Positions 8,615 through 16,247 of a stretch of DNA of 24,471 nt are shown in pieces (position 1 is the stretch's first letter; each line of letters starts with the position of its first letter). The stretch is taken from assembly GCA_049414205.1 (NCBI GenBank), contig JBMSGE010000006.1, forward strand, positions 1 to 24,471, given 5' to 3'. The stretch comes from Nitrosomaritimum sp049414205. GTDB taxonomy: Archaea; Thermoproteota; Nitrososphaeria; Nitrososphaerales; Nitrosopumilaceae. The translations under genes were made by a program, and so were the position numbers. The notes under the pieces were generated by a model. It was given only the letters and a program-made list of their open reading frames with translations, did no database searches and had not been told where the DNA came from.

Positions 8615-8624
8615 CGTATATACG
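8615..8624. promoter_or_regulatory. Palindromic TATA box between tRNA and propeller gene
   Basis: CGTATATACG is a perfect palindrome whose TATATA core (8617-8622) is about 26 bases before the first base of the initiator tRNA, the expected position for an archaeal tRNA promoter. Read on the other strand it would start transcription about 31 bases before the GTG of the propeller gene. One box could therefore serve both divergent genes. GC-rich flanks (AACGCG, GGCGCG) stand out in AT-rich surroundings. Confidence 0.55.
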
Positions 8625-8645
8625 GCGCGTTTTCATTTACGGATC

Positions 8646-8735
8646 AGCGGGGTGGGGAAGTCAGACTATTTAGGACTAGGTCATCCCGGCGGGCTCATAA
8701 CCCGCAAATCAGTAGTTCAAATCTACTCCCCGCTA
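8646..8735 (+). tRNA. Initiator tRNA-Met (CAU) with D-loop intron
   Basis: Full cloverleaf: acceptor AGCGGGG (8646-8652) pairs perfectly with CCCCGCT (8728-8734), discriminator A8735, and CCA is not encoded. D-stem GGGA (8655-8658)/TCCC (8684-8687). Anticodon stem GCGGG/CCCGC with loop CTCATAA, anticodon CAT at 8696-8698. T-arm AGTAG-TTCAAAT-CTACT. The A1-U72 pair and three consecutive G-C pairs closing the anticodon stem are the hallmarks of archaeal initiator tRNA, so elongator Met or tRNA-Ile2 is unlikely. The D-loop is 25 nt instead of about 10; removing 15 nt gives AGTCAGGTCA with canonical A14, G15, G18-G19 and A21, and a mature length of 75 nt. Confidence 0.93.
8665..8679 (+). other. 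Predicted 15-nt tRNA intron in the D-loop
   Basis: A bulge-helix-bulge can be drawn. Exon bases AGTC (8659-8662) pair with intron bases GACT (8674-8677) as the central 4-bp helix. The two 3-nt bulges are AGA (8663-8665) and AGG (8678-8680). Inside, C8666-G8673 and T8667-A8672 close an ATTT loop. Cutting each bulge after its second base removes ACTATTTAGGACTAG. Because of the repeated AG/GACTA context, shifts of one or two bases give the same mature tRNA. The outer helix is weak (A8658-T8681, G8657-C8682), making this a relaxed motif. Confidence 0.72.
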
Positions 8736-8736
8736 T

Positions 8737-10065
8737 TTAATTTTCATATATAGAGAACCACGAAGAAGAATTATCAAATTTAGAATTTTGGTTTGTTTTA
8801 CCTATACGAGTAATAGGCCTACTAAGATGCCTATGAGCAGAAATATCTGGAATATATTGTTGTTTTTTGATTTTTCTAGGAATTTCTAAAGTAGTCTTTT
8901 TCTTGGCGGTTTTTCCACACTTTACACATTTGTAACCTTGATTCTTTCCTTTTGATTTCATTTTTTTATTGCATTTTGAACAAAGAGGGTTTGTTAGTTT
9001 GATGTTTTTTTCAAGATTAATTATTTCAATAAATTCTAGGTTTAATGTTCTAGGGTGGATTTTTGATGCCTTTCTTACTCCACCTCCCACTCTTATCTTG
9101 TCTCCTTTTATCAAATTCAATCCAATTGAGGACAATCCTGTGGGTTGGTATATTGCACAATGTATTTCTGTATTATCTACAGAAATTGAAAAAAATACAT
9201 GTCCGCCTTTTTCAATTTTTGGAATAGATGATACTATACCTGTGATAATTCCAGATGCATATGGTTTGAGAGTTGTTCCGGTCAAAGTATTTTTGAGATG
9301 ATCACCGGTTCCCTGATTGGATTTGAATATCATGTGTCCATCTAATTTTTCTGTAGTTTCAAGAATTTTTGTAGCATCTAACAATGATTCAATTTTTTCG
9401 CCACGAACACCATAAAATACAGGATCAGGTCCATGGGGTGTAATTAGTACCTTAGATTTTTTATCATCAAAACTATTGAATGTGTGAGGAAATGTTTGTT
9501 GTTGCATTGTTTTAACACTTTGAGCAGAAATTTTTCGCTTTTTTCCAAACTTTGAAGGTTTTCTATAACTAAGTAATTCTAGTGTATGATCTTCAAAATT
9601 ATATCCAATGGCACCAATTGCACCAACAAGTCCTTGTCCATTACCTTTGTAAAAAATTTCAAGATTATTTTTTGAGGCAAATTCTTTTGCATGATTTCTG
9701 TTAATTAATTGCCACAATGCCATTTCACTGAATTCTGTAAATTGAGATGGAATTGTTGTATTTTCATAAAATACAAGTCCAGGATTTGCTCCGTTTTTGG
9801 TGTCAGAGTATTTTGAAACAAAATTTTTGATTTTATTTTTAATTTTTTCAGGGTATTTGGTTCTAATTTTTAATGATACTGCCCCATTCCCGCGTGTTTT
9901 CCAAGGAATATTGGGATTAAATCTAATCAATTTTGGATAATCTAAAAATTCCAAATCCTGTCTTTTCAAATAATTAACAATTTTGAAGGCCAAAAATGTG
10001 GTACACATTCCTTTTGGTGAGTCAGTATCATCAAAACCGATGTGAAGAATGGATGGATCTTTCAT
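8737..10065 (-). CDS. tiaS: TiaS, tRNA(Ile2) 2-agmatinylcytidine synthetase
   Basis: ATP-dependent enzyme that attaches agmatine to C34 of tRNA-Ile (CAU), making agmatidine so that the tRNA reads AUA rather than AUG. The 442 aa length fits archaeal TiaS. The N-terminal HIGFDDTDSPKGMCTTFLA contains the acidic catalytic motif D12-D13-x-D15; GNGAVSLKI (59-67), the OB-fold region around residues 270-345 and a C-terminal zinc ribbon (C362/C365, C380/C383) follow in the family order. The ATG at 10065 is chosen; no longer ATG frame exists upstream. Its stop lies one base past the end of the initiator tRNA on the other strand. That neighbour is also a CAU tRNA, which the enzyme must reject. A TATA-like CTAAAAATG at 10089-10097 lies about 27 bases before the start. 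Confidence 0.95.
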   Translation of the reverse strand: MKDPSILHIGFDDTDSPKGMCTTFLAFKIVNYLKRQDLEFLDYPKLIRFNPNIPWKTRGNGAVSLKIRTKYPEKIKNKIKNFVSKYSDTKNGANPGLVFYENTTIPSQFTEFSEMALWQLINRNHAKEFASKNNLEIFYKGNGQGLVGAIGAIGYNFEDHTLELLSYRKPSKFGKKRKISAQSVKTMQQQTFPHTFNSFDDKKSKVLITPHGPDPVFYGVRGEKIESLLDATKILETTEKLDGHMIFKSNQGTGDHLKNTLTGTTLKPYASGIITGIVSSIPKIEKGGHVFFSISVDNTEIHCAIYQPTGLSSIGLNLIKGDKIRVGGGVRKASKIHPRTLNLEFIEIINLEKNIKLTNPLCSKCNKKMKSKGKNQGYKCVKCGKTAKKKTTLEIPRKIKKQQYIPDISAHRHLSRPITRIGKTNQNSKFDNSSSWFSIYEN

Positions 10066-10148
10066 GTATTCATAATAATTTGTCAGACATTTTTAGTTGT
10101 CGAGTTTTACAGTTGGTTTAAATTAAAATCACAATACTTGAAGTTGCA
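10066..10148. promoter_or_regulatory. Divergent promoter region, tiaS and dph2
   Basis: This 83-base gap separates two divergent genes. Toward tiaS, CTAAAAATG (minus strand, 10089-10097) sits about 27 bases before its ATG. Toward dph2, TTTAAATTAAAA (10117-10128) sits 24-29 bases before the TTG start. Both spacings fit leaderless archaeal transcripts. No Shine-Dalgarno sequence is evident before either start. Confidence 0.5.
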
Positions 10149-11144
10149 TTGATAGTAATAGATGAAAAAAGGATTTATGAAGAAATCAAATCAAAACAGC
10201 CGGCTTCAGTATCCCTAAATGGACCAGATGGAATTTTACCTCAAATTCAAGAAACTGCCATCAATATTACAAAAAAATTTGGTATTCCAGCATATGTTTT
10301 GGCAGATACTACATGGGGAACATGCGATTTGAATTCAAATGCAGGAAAAATTTTAGGAACTGGTATTCAATTTAATGTAGGACATACAATTAACACTGAA
10401 TCTATTGAGAAAAATGTAATTTTAATTGATGCCTTTGATGATGTAAGTTTTGATAGTGTTGCAAACAAATGTGCAAAAATATTATCTGGAAAAACTATTG
10501 GACTTGTAACGGATAGTCAACATCTTCATCAAATGGATAATGTTAATAAAATTTTAACCGATAATGGTGTTGATGTTAAAATTGGAAAAGGTGGAGGACA
10601 ATTAAATGATGGTCAGGTTTTTGGATGTGAATTTTATCCTGCAACTAAGCTCAAAGAGAAAGTAGATGCATATGTCTTTTTAGGACAAAGTAATTTTCAT
10701 GCCTCAGGAATAGCACTATCAACCAACAAACCCACATATGTTTTGGATCCATATTTCAATGAAGTAAGAGAAATTACTGAATTTGCTCAAAAATTAAAAA
10801 AGAAAGCAACACTTGCAATTTACAAAGCAGCAGAAGCAAAAACATTTGGAATAATTGTTGGACTCAAAGAGGGCCAGTTATCAAAATTGTTTGCATTAGA
10901 ATTCAAAAAACAGTTAGAAAAAGAAGGGAAAGAAGTTCAATTGTTTGCATTAACTGATATCACAAGCGATAGGCTAAACAACCTAAAGGGAATAGATGCC
11001 TTCATTCAGGTGGCATGTCCAAGAATATCTACTGATAATCAATTTGATAAACCAGTTTTATCTTCTCCACAAGCAAATGCCCTTTTGAGATTGCTAAGAA
11101 ATGAAAGTCTTGAAGAATATTTTGAATTACCTCACTGGCTATAA
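10149..11144 (+). CDS. dph2: Dph2, diphthamide synthesis 3-amino-3-carboxypropyl transferase
   Basis: Non-canonical radical SAM enzyme that transfers the 3-amino-3-carboxypropyl group of SAM to a histidine of translation elongation factor 2, the first step of diphthamide formation. The 331 aa protein carries three isolated cysteines, C59 (WGTCDLN), C160 (VFGCEFYP) and C290 (VACPRIST), matching the three widely spaced cysteines that hold the 4Fe-4S cluster in the Pyrococcus homodimer (C59, C163, C287). The family motifs ADTTWGTCDLN and FLGQSNFHASG (177-187) are clear. The start is a TTG at 10149, giving MIVIDEKRIYEE; no in-frame ATG lies near. It converges on the TPR gene with two bases between the stops. 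Confidence 0.95.
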   Translation: MIVIDEKRIYEEIKSKQPASVSLNGPDGILPQIQETAINITKKFGIPAYVLADTTWGTCDLNSNAGKILGTGIQFNVGHTINTESIEKNVILIDAFDDVSFDSVANKCAKILSGKTIGLVTDSQHLHQMDNVNKILTDNGVDVKIGKGGGQLNDGQVFGCEFYPATKLKEKVDAYVFLGQSNFHASGIALSTNKPTYVLDPYFNEVREITEFAQKLKKKATLAIYKAAEAKTFGIIVGLKEGQLSKLFALEFKKQLEKEGKEVQLFALTDITSDRLNNLKGIDAFIQVACPRISTDNQFDKPVLSSPQANALLRLLRNESLEEYFELPHWL

Positions 11145-11146
11145 AA

Positions 11147-11746
11147 TCAGGAAATCAAGCTTTGATACCTAGGATTATTTGTAAGATTTTCAAAGAATTT
11201 TGATTTTTTTGCTTTGATTTTGTATTGGTTTCCCTGACAGATTGAATTTTTTAAATTATCAAGGGCTTCTTCTATTTGAGATAGCATGATTAGATTACAT
11301 GCCTTGTCAAATAGAACATCTCCATTGTTGGGATAGTCTTCTAGAATTTTATCACAGCATAAAATAGAGTCTTGGAATTTTTTCATTGAAAGTAGAATTC
11401 TTTCTTTATGATACAAAGCAATATTGTAGTTGGGGTTATGCTCTAAAATTTTATCACATAAAGATACTGCTTCTGGAAGATTTCCTTTTTTTCTTAGAGA
11501 AGAGATCTTGTTTACGAGTACTGGGATATCCTTAGAATCTAATTTTAATGCAGCATCATAACATTGTAAGGCAGAGTCGTAATCTTTGAGTTTGCTTAGT
11601 GCATAGCCTTTATTGTTTAGACATCCCAGGTGATTTGGATTGTCTTTTAGAATTTTATCATAGTAAGTTATTGCTTCTTGTAGTTTGCCGTGCAAGAACA
11701 GTCTATTGGCCTCATCTAAAATTGAGTCTACTTTAGGATCAGTCAT
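11147..11746 (-). CDS. TPR-repeat protein (five repeats)
   Basis: A soluble protein of about 199 aa made almost entirely of five 34-residue tetratricopeptide repeats. Repeat boundaries fall near residues 5, 39, 73, 107 and 141, with the usual W/L-G-Y-A-F-A-P pattern, for example GYALSKLKDYDSALQCYDAALKLD. No signal peptide, membrane segment or catalytic domain is seen, so it is a protein-protein scaffold with unknown partner. Several cysteines (LCDKI, CCDKI) occupy helix positions. The ATG at 11746 is preferred over an in-frame TTG at 11752. It follows the MDR oxidoreductase by about 13 bases on the same strand and is likely co-transcribed; its stop is two bases from the dph2 stop. Confidence 0.88.
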   Translation of the reverse strand: MTDPKVDSILDEANRLFLHGKLQEAITYYDKILKDNPNHLGCLNNKGYALSKLKDYDSALQCYDAALKLDSKDIPVLVNKISSLRKKGNLPEAVSLCDKILEHNPNYNIALYHKERILLSMKKFQDSILCCDKILEDYPNNGDVLFDKACNLIMLSQIEEALDNLKNSICQGNQYKIKAKKSKFFENLTNNPRYQSLIS

Positions 11747-11759
11747 AATCAAATCATAG

Positions 11760-12830
11760 TTATGGTTTCATCAATATTTTGCCAAAAAGACCTTTACCTT
11801 TGAGCATTTTGTTATGTGCTTCAGGTGCCTGTTCTAGGGAATATACCGAATCAATTATGGATTTTATTTTTCCTTGAGACATCCAAAACAATCCCTGTTC
11901 TAATTCTGCTCTTGTTCCTTGGGTAGAACCCAAAATGTTAATTCCTTTGAAGAAAATGTGTCGCAAATCAGTTTTTGCGTCATACCCAGTAGTAGCTCCT
12001 GTTGTTACAATTGTTGCGCCATATTTGAGCAATGTTAACTCCTTGTTCCAGTGAGTTCCCCCAATGTGTTCAAAGATTACATCTACACCAGGAGTATCAC
12101 CAAAAGGTTTTGTAATTTTTTTTGAAATGCTTCGCACTTCTTTATGCCAATCCTCTTTTCTATGATCTATTGCATAATCTGCTCCTAGTTCTTTTAATTT
12201 ATCTAGCTTGTCAGGACTGGCAGTTGCAATAACAGTACACCCATACAGTTTGGCTATCTGAATGCCAAAACTTCCTACTCCAGAACTACCTCCCATTACT
12301 AACACAAGTTGCCCAGGTTGAATCTTTGCTCTACCTACCAGCATGTGCCATGAGGTCAATAAAGTCATAGATGCTGCTGCGGCTTCATCATAAGTTACAT
12401 TATCAGGAATTTTTACAACATTTACTTCTGGCAGATGAGTTACTTCACAGTAGCCACCCCAAAGTGGGCCAGTTTCAAATCCCCAGATTTTCCTTTTTTT
12501 ACAATTGTATTCTTCTCCTCTGGTGCATGCTTTGCATACTCTGCAGGACATGTTTCCATGGGATACAATTCTGTCTCCAACCTTGATATTTTTTACATCG
12601 TCTCCTATGGCGATTACTTCCCCGGCAGCATCTGTTCCGGAAATATGCGGTAGTGGGATTGCCAATGGTTTTCCCCTCATCCCCCAAATATCGTCATAAT
12701 TCAATGCCGCAGCTTTAACCTTGAAAATTACCTCATTTGGTCTTGGTTTAGGCTCAGGAATATCCTTAATTTTTAAAATCTTAGAAAAATCATCATCTGT
12801 AGTATATTCCTCATATACCAAGGCCTTCAT
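11760..12830 (-). CDS. Medium-chain dehydrogenase/reductase (zinc ADH or quinone reductase-like)
   Basis: A 356 aa MDR-superfamily oxidoreductase: GroES-like N-terminal domain (about 1-150) and Rossmann domain with the dinucleotide loop MGGSSGVGSFG (179-189). The structural zinc lobe is intact, with C96, C99, C102 and C110. The catalytic zinc ligands of alcohol dehydrogenases are absent: the first Cys position reads N44 (ALNYDD) and the His position falls in SGTDAAG (T66). This combination points to a zinc-independent reductase of the quinone, enoyl- or acryloyl-CoA reductase type rather than an alcohol dehydrogenase. Thaumarchaea fix carbon by the 3-hydroxypropionate/4-hydroxybutyrate cycle, which needs an acryloyl-CoA reductase; this gene could be a candidate, but nothing here proves it. 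A minus-strand CATATAACTA at 12851-12860 is a plausible TATA box. Confidence 0.85.
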   Translation of the reverse strand: MKALVYEEYTTDDDFSKILKIKDIPEPKPRPNEVIFKVKAAALNYDDIWGMRGKPLAIPLPHISGTDAAGEVIAIGDDVKNIKVGDRIVSHGNMSCRVCKACTRGEEYNCKKRKIWGFETGPLWGGYCEVTHLPEVNVVKIPDNVTYDEAAAASMTLLTSWHMLVGRAKIQPGQLVLVMGGSSGVGSFGIQIAKLYGCTVIATASPDKLDKLKELGADYAIDHRKEDWHKEVRSISKKITKPFGDTPGVDVIFEHIGGTHWNKELTLLKYGATIVTTGATTGYDAKTDLRHIFFKGINILGSTQGTRAELEQGLFWMSQGKIKSIIDSVYSLEQAPEAHNKMLKGKGLFGKILMKP

Positions 12831-12913
12831 GATTTTTCTGAATTGTTTTGTAGTTATATGATTTCCGAAGATAGACTATAAACAATTATAATCATAAAAA
12901 TGAGATTGATATC
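12831..12913. promoter_or_regulatory. Divergent promoter region, MDR gene and csl4
   Basis: An 83-base gap between divergent starts. ATTATAAT (12885-12892) is about 26 bases before the csl4 ATG, and a minus-strand CATATAACTA (12851-12860) about 26 bases before the MDR ATG. Both fit leaderless initiation. A further CTATAAA occurs at 12876-12882. Confidence 0.5.
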
Positions 12914-13465
12914 ATGTCAGAGTCCACGGTAATTCCAGGAGATAAAATCGCATCAATTGAAGAATATGAATCTGGACATAACACATTTGATGATGGAGAT
13001 ATGGTCCGTGCATCTACAGTAGGTAAAAAAATTCTTGATAAATCAACTCGAGTTGCTAGCGTAGAACACCCTAGACTTTTGTCAATTCCTAAAGTTGGCG
13101 ATACTGTAACAGGTACAGTTGTTGCAGTCATGTCTTCAATGATTGCAGTATCTATTGATTACATTAATGGAAAACCAACAACATCTAAGGTAGAATGTGT
13201 TTGTTCTACAAGAAACATTAGAAGAAAAAACATTGCATTGGCAAATGATATAGTAACTCTAAAAATTTTAAATCATCTTAATGGAACCATCCATGCAACT
13301 ATTGATGAATCTCAGTTAGGTGTATTATTTACAAAATGTAGAAAATGCGGAGGGAAAGTTGTTCCGATGCGTGATGCCATTAAATGCACGGAATGTGCAT
13401 GGATTGATGAAAGAAAACTTTCGTCAAACTTTGGCAACGGTGATTTTGTTCATCTTAGAGATTAA
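12914..13465 (+). CDS. csl4: Exosome cap subunit Csl4
   Basis: RNA-binding cap subunit of the archaeal exosome, which with Rrp4 sits on the Rrp41/Rrp42 ring and recruits substrates and DnaG. The 183 aa protein shows the expected order: an N-terminal domain beginning VIPGDKIASIEEYESG, a central S1-type OB domain (about 61-136, GDTVTGTVVAVMSSMIAVS), and a C-terminal zinc ribbon with C142, C145, C158 and C161. Length is normal for archaeal Csl4. It starts at ATG 12914 and is followed three bases after its stop by pheA, so the two probably share a transcript although their functions are unrelated. Confidence 0.95.
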   Translation: MSESTVIPGDKIASIEEYESGHNTFDDGDMVRASTVGKKILDKSTRVASVEHPRLLSIPKVGDTVTGTVVAVMSSMIAVSIDYINGKPTTSKVECVCSTRNIRRKNIALANDIVTLKILNHLNGTIHATIDESQLGVLFTKCRKCGGKVVPMRDAIKCTECAWIDERKLSSNFGNGDFVHLRD

Positions 13466-13468
13466 GAA

Positions 13469-14284
13469 ATGATTAAAGTTTCGTTCCAGGGGGAGCGAGG
13501 TGCATATAGTGAAGCTGCAGCAAGATCCTTTTTCGAAGAAGATATTGAAACAGTACCTCTTCCAACTTTTTCAGAGGTTTTAGAAAGTACGATAACTGAC
13601 AATACAGAGTATTCTGTGTTACCTGTAGAAAATTCTCTAGAAGGAAGTGTGGGAGAAAGTTATGACTTGCTAAATACAACTTCTCTAAATGTAACAGGTG
13701 AGATTTATCATAGAATAGAACATTGTTTGATTGGGAATGGGAAGTTAGAAGAAATTGATACTGTATATTCTCACCCTCAAGCTTTGGGACAGTGTAGAAA
13801 CTTTATTCAGAAACATCATATGAAAACAGTTCCAACTTATGATACAGCAGGAAGTGTTAGAATAATCAAAGAGATAGGAAAGAATAGCAATTCATGTATC
13901 GCAAGTAAAACTGCCTCTGAAATTTACCAAATGCCTGTAATTGAAGAAAATATTGCAGATACTATGAATAACTATACTAGATTTTTGACATTATCCAAAA
14001 ATGAAAGTCAAGAAACCGGTAAGGATAAGACTTCGATAATTTTTTCAATAAAACATGAACCAGGTTCACTATTCAGAATTATAGAGAATTTTCATAATTT
14101 TAATGTCAATTTAACAAAAATTGAATCAAGACCAACTAAAGCTACAAACTGGGAATACAATTTTTATGTAGATTTTGAAGGACATGCAAAAAACCAGCAA
14201 ATATCAGACATGCTTGAAAAAATTAAGGCAGATACTTTGTTTATGAAAATTCTAGGATCTTATCCTTCTGCAAAACTAGATTAG
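13469..14284 (+). CDS. pheA: Prephenate dehydratase
   Basis: Converts prephenate to phenylpyruvate in phenylalanine synthesis. The 271 aa protein is the stand-alone form, with no chorismate mutase domain. The catalytic domain (1-178) shows FQGERGAYSEAAA, LPVENSLEGSVG (51-62), SHPQALGQC (101-109), YDTAGSV (124-130) and the substrate-specificity motif NYTRF (T170-R171-F172). A C-terminal ACT domain (about 187-268) carries HEPGSLFRI and KIESRP (217-222), the GALV-like and ESRP motifs that bind phenylalanine in feedback-regulated enzymes, so allosteric control by Phe is expected. The ATG lies three bases after csl4. Its stop overlaps the stop of the convergent membrane protein gene. Confidence 0.96.
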   Translation: MIKVSFQGERGAYSEAAARSFFEEDIETVPLPTFSEVLESTITDNTEYSVLPVENSLEGSVGESYDLLNTTSLNVTGEIYHRIEHCLIGNGKLEEIDTVYSHPQALGQCRNFIQKHHMKTVPTYDTAGSVRIIKEIGKNSNSCIASKTASEIYQMPVIEENIADTMNNYTRFLTLSKNESQETGKDKTSIIFSIKHEPGSLFRIIENFHNFNVNLTKIESRPTKATNWEYNFYVDFEGHAKNQQISDMLEKIKADTLFMKILGSYPSAKLD

Positions 14285-14748
14285 AATCCTTTTGGTTTTC
14301 TTAGAGTAAAGCCCATACTAAATCCAATAATTACTATACCAGATATGATTACTATCAAGTGGTAAGTGAATAAAATTGGGTCTGATGTAATTTGCAGAGT
14401 TCCAACTATATGTAATTCGGAGGCACCAGTGTTTTGAATTTGTATTCTGGTTACACCATCTTCAAGATGTGCCCAGTTGAAGGTTTGTTCTTTAGCAAAA
14501 GTGGTTAGAGGGACCTCTGGATCACCACCTGGACTCGATAGTTTAAGATCAAATTTTTCTCCAGTAATTTTCATTTGCTGTTGAGCACCCTTATTTGCAC
14601 TAATTTGGTAAGATGTGGATTCTCCAATAGCAAAAGTTTCGTCAACTTCAATTGTTTGAAATCCGATGCCTGTAACTAGGGAGTAAACTCCAATTCCAAT
14701 TATTGCACTACCCACGATAAATCCAATTATAGTTCTAGTTGCAAGCAT
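14281..14748 (-). CDS. Small membrane protein with two TM segments, unknown function
   Basis: I do not recognise a characterised family. The 155 aa product has a hydrophobic segment at about 6-27, an extracytoplasmic-looking middle of about 100 residues rich in beta-type sequence (for example TRIQIQNTGASELHIVGTLQI), and a second hydrophobic segment at about 128-149 before a short basic tail RKPKGF. Both termini would face the cytoplasm, leaving the middle region outside. The middle resembles a small beta-sandwich, perhaps a sensor or structural domain, but this is only an impression. Its stop shares the four bases TTAG with the pheA stop on the other strand. It lies just downstream of guaB on the same strand and may be read from the guaB transcript. 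Confidence 0.75.
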   Translation of the reverse strand: MLATRTIIGFIVGSAIIGIGVYSLVTGIGFQTIEVDETFAIGESTSYQISANKGAQQQMKITGEKFDLKLSSPGGDPEVPLTTFAKEQTFNWAHLEDGVTRIQIQNTGASELHIVGTLQITSDPILFTYHLIVIISGIVIIGFSMGFTLRKPKGF

Positions 14749-14783
14749 GATGGATTGTCTTCTAATACTGCTTAAAAAATTAA

Positions 14784-16217
14784 CTACATCACAGAAACAT
14801 CATGAGGTTGACTTTCTGCAAAGCCAGCTCGTGACATTTTGATAAATTCAGCATTTTCCTGCATTTGAGGAATAGTATGAGCACCACAATAGCTTAAACC
14901 AGAGCGAACTCCTCCTGTAAGTTGTTTTAGGATGTCAGTTACTGTGCCTTTGTATGGAACCATGGCCTCTACACCTTCAGCAACATAATCATTAAGATCA
15001 TCATCAAAGGAGACCGAGCCTGTTTCTTTTGATTTTCTTCCAAGGGAAGCACCTAATGAAGCCATGCCACGATAAACTTTGAATCGTTTTCCATTTTTAG
15101 TCAATACCGTTCCTGGAGATTCATCAGTTCCACCTAACATACTTCCAACCATTACCGATGACGCACCTGCAGCCAATGCCTTTGTTGCATCACCAGAAGT
15201 TCTTGTTCCTCCATCAGATATTATTGGAATTCCGTGGTCTCGTCCAATTTTTGCACAGTCCATTACTGCAGTTAATTGTGGCACTCCAGATCCGGTGATA
15301 ACACGAGTAATACAAATTGAACCAGAGCCTACTCCAACTTTTACCGCATCAACACCTGCTTTAATCAAATCTTCTGCACCTTGAGCTGTTGCAATGTTTC
15401 CTGCAATTAATTCACAATTTGGGAATGCTTTTTTGATATTTCGAACTGTACTAATTGCATTTTCACTATGTCCATGTGCAATGTCTACTACTAATACATC
15501 AGTTCCTGCGTCCAATAATGCCTCTGTTCTTTCCAAAAAGTCTCCCTTAACACCAACTGCCGCTCCAACAAGAGGTCTTCCCTTTTTGTCCTTTGATGCA
15601 GAAGGATAGTCCTCAATGTTTGTAATGTCTTTGCTGGTGATAAGACCGGTGATCAAACCAGATTCATCAACTAAAGGTAATTTTTCTATTTTATGATTAT
15701 GTAAAGTCTCTTTTGCCTCTTCTAGACTAATTCCAGGTTTTGCGGTAACCAAATCCGTAGACATTACATCTTTGATTAAACTAGAATTATTTTTCTCAAA
15801 TAGTAAATCTCGATCAGTAACAATTCCTACAAGTTTAGAGTTAGAGTCAACTACCAAAAGTCCAGACACTTCTTTTTCTTCTGCAGAATCTATGGCATCT
15901 TGAACGGTTTTATCTTGATTAATTGTGTAAGGGTTTTCGATAATCACACTTCCCGCTCTTTTGACCTTTAGAACCTCGTTTGCTTGTTCTTGGATCGTCA
16001 AAAATCTGTGAATAATTCCAATTCCCCCTGCACGAGCCACAGTCACAGCCATAGCAGATTCTGTGACTGTATCCATATTGGCACTGACAAATGGAATGTT
16101 GATGGAGATATTCCTTGATAGTTTTGTGCTTAAATTGGTTTGAGATCGGCTAGTAATATCTGAATATTTGGGTACAAGAAGAACATCGTCAAAAGTTAAT
16201 CCTTCTTTGAATTCCAA
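14784..16217 (-). CDS. guaB: IMP dehydrogenase
   Basis: NAD-dependent oxidation of IMP to XMP, the committed step to guanine nucleotides. The 477 aa protein has the barrel interrupted after about residue 90 by two CBS modules (about 95-205), the usual nucleotide-sensing insert. The catalytic Cys is C302 in GSGSICITRVITGSG; YRGMASLGA (382-390) and VPYKGTV (420-426) form the mobile flap region. The start is TTG at 16217: an in-frame TAG stands directly before it, and MEFKEGLTFDDVLLVP matches the family N-terminus, so the unusual start codon is well supported. XMP is the substrate of GMP synthase encoded at 18488-20011. An AATATTTTAC on the minus strand at 16236-16245 may give it its own promoter. 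Confidence 0.96.
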   Translation of the reverse strand: MEFKEGLTFDDVLLVPKYSDITSRSQTNLSTKLSRNISINIPFVSANMDTVTESAMAVTVARAGGIGIIHRFLTIQEQANEVLKVKRAGSVIIENPYTINQDKTVQDAIDSAEEKEVSGLLVVDSNSKLVGIVTDRDLLFEKNNSSLIKDVMSTDLVTAKPGISLEEAKETLHNHKIEKLPLVDESGLITGLITSKDITNIEDYPSASKDKKGRPLVGAAVGVKGDFLERTEALLDAGTDVLVVDIAHGHSENAISTVRNIKKAFPNCELIAGNIATAQGAEDLIKAGVDAVKVGVGSGSICITRVITGSGVPQLTAVMDCAKIGRDHGIPIISDGGTRTSGDATKALAAGASSVMVGSMLGGTDESPGTVLTKNGKRFKVYRGMASLGASLGRKSKETGSVSFDDDLNDYVAEGVEAMVPYKGTVTDILKQLTGGVRSGLSYCGAHTIPQMQENAEFIKMSRAGFAESQPHDVSVM

Positions 16218-16247
16218 CTAAACCTTGTTAAGAAAGTAAAATATTGA

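Noticed and set aside
8646..8735. tRNA-Ile2 (CAU), tempting because tiaS is adjacent
   Set aside because: A1-U72 and three G-C pairs closing the anticodon stem are initiator hallmarks.
8969..9301. A 110-codon open frame opposite tiaS
   Set aside because: It lies fully inside tiaS, matches no family I know, and such antisense frames are expected in AT-rich sequence.
12371..12699. Several overlapping open frames on both strands
   Set aside because: They shadow the zinc-lobe region of the MDR oxidoreductase and have no start context or family resemblance.
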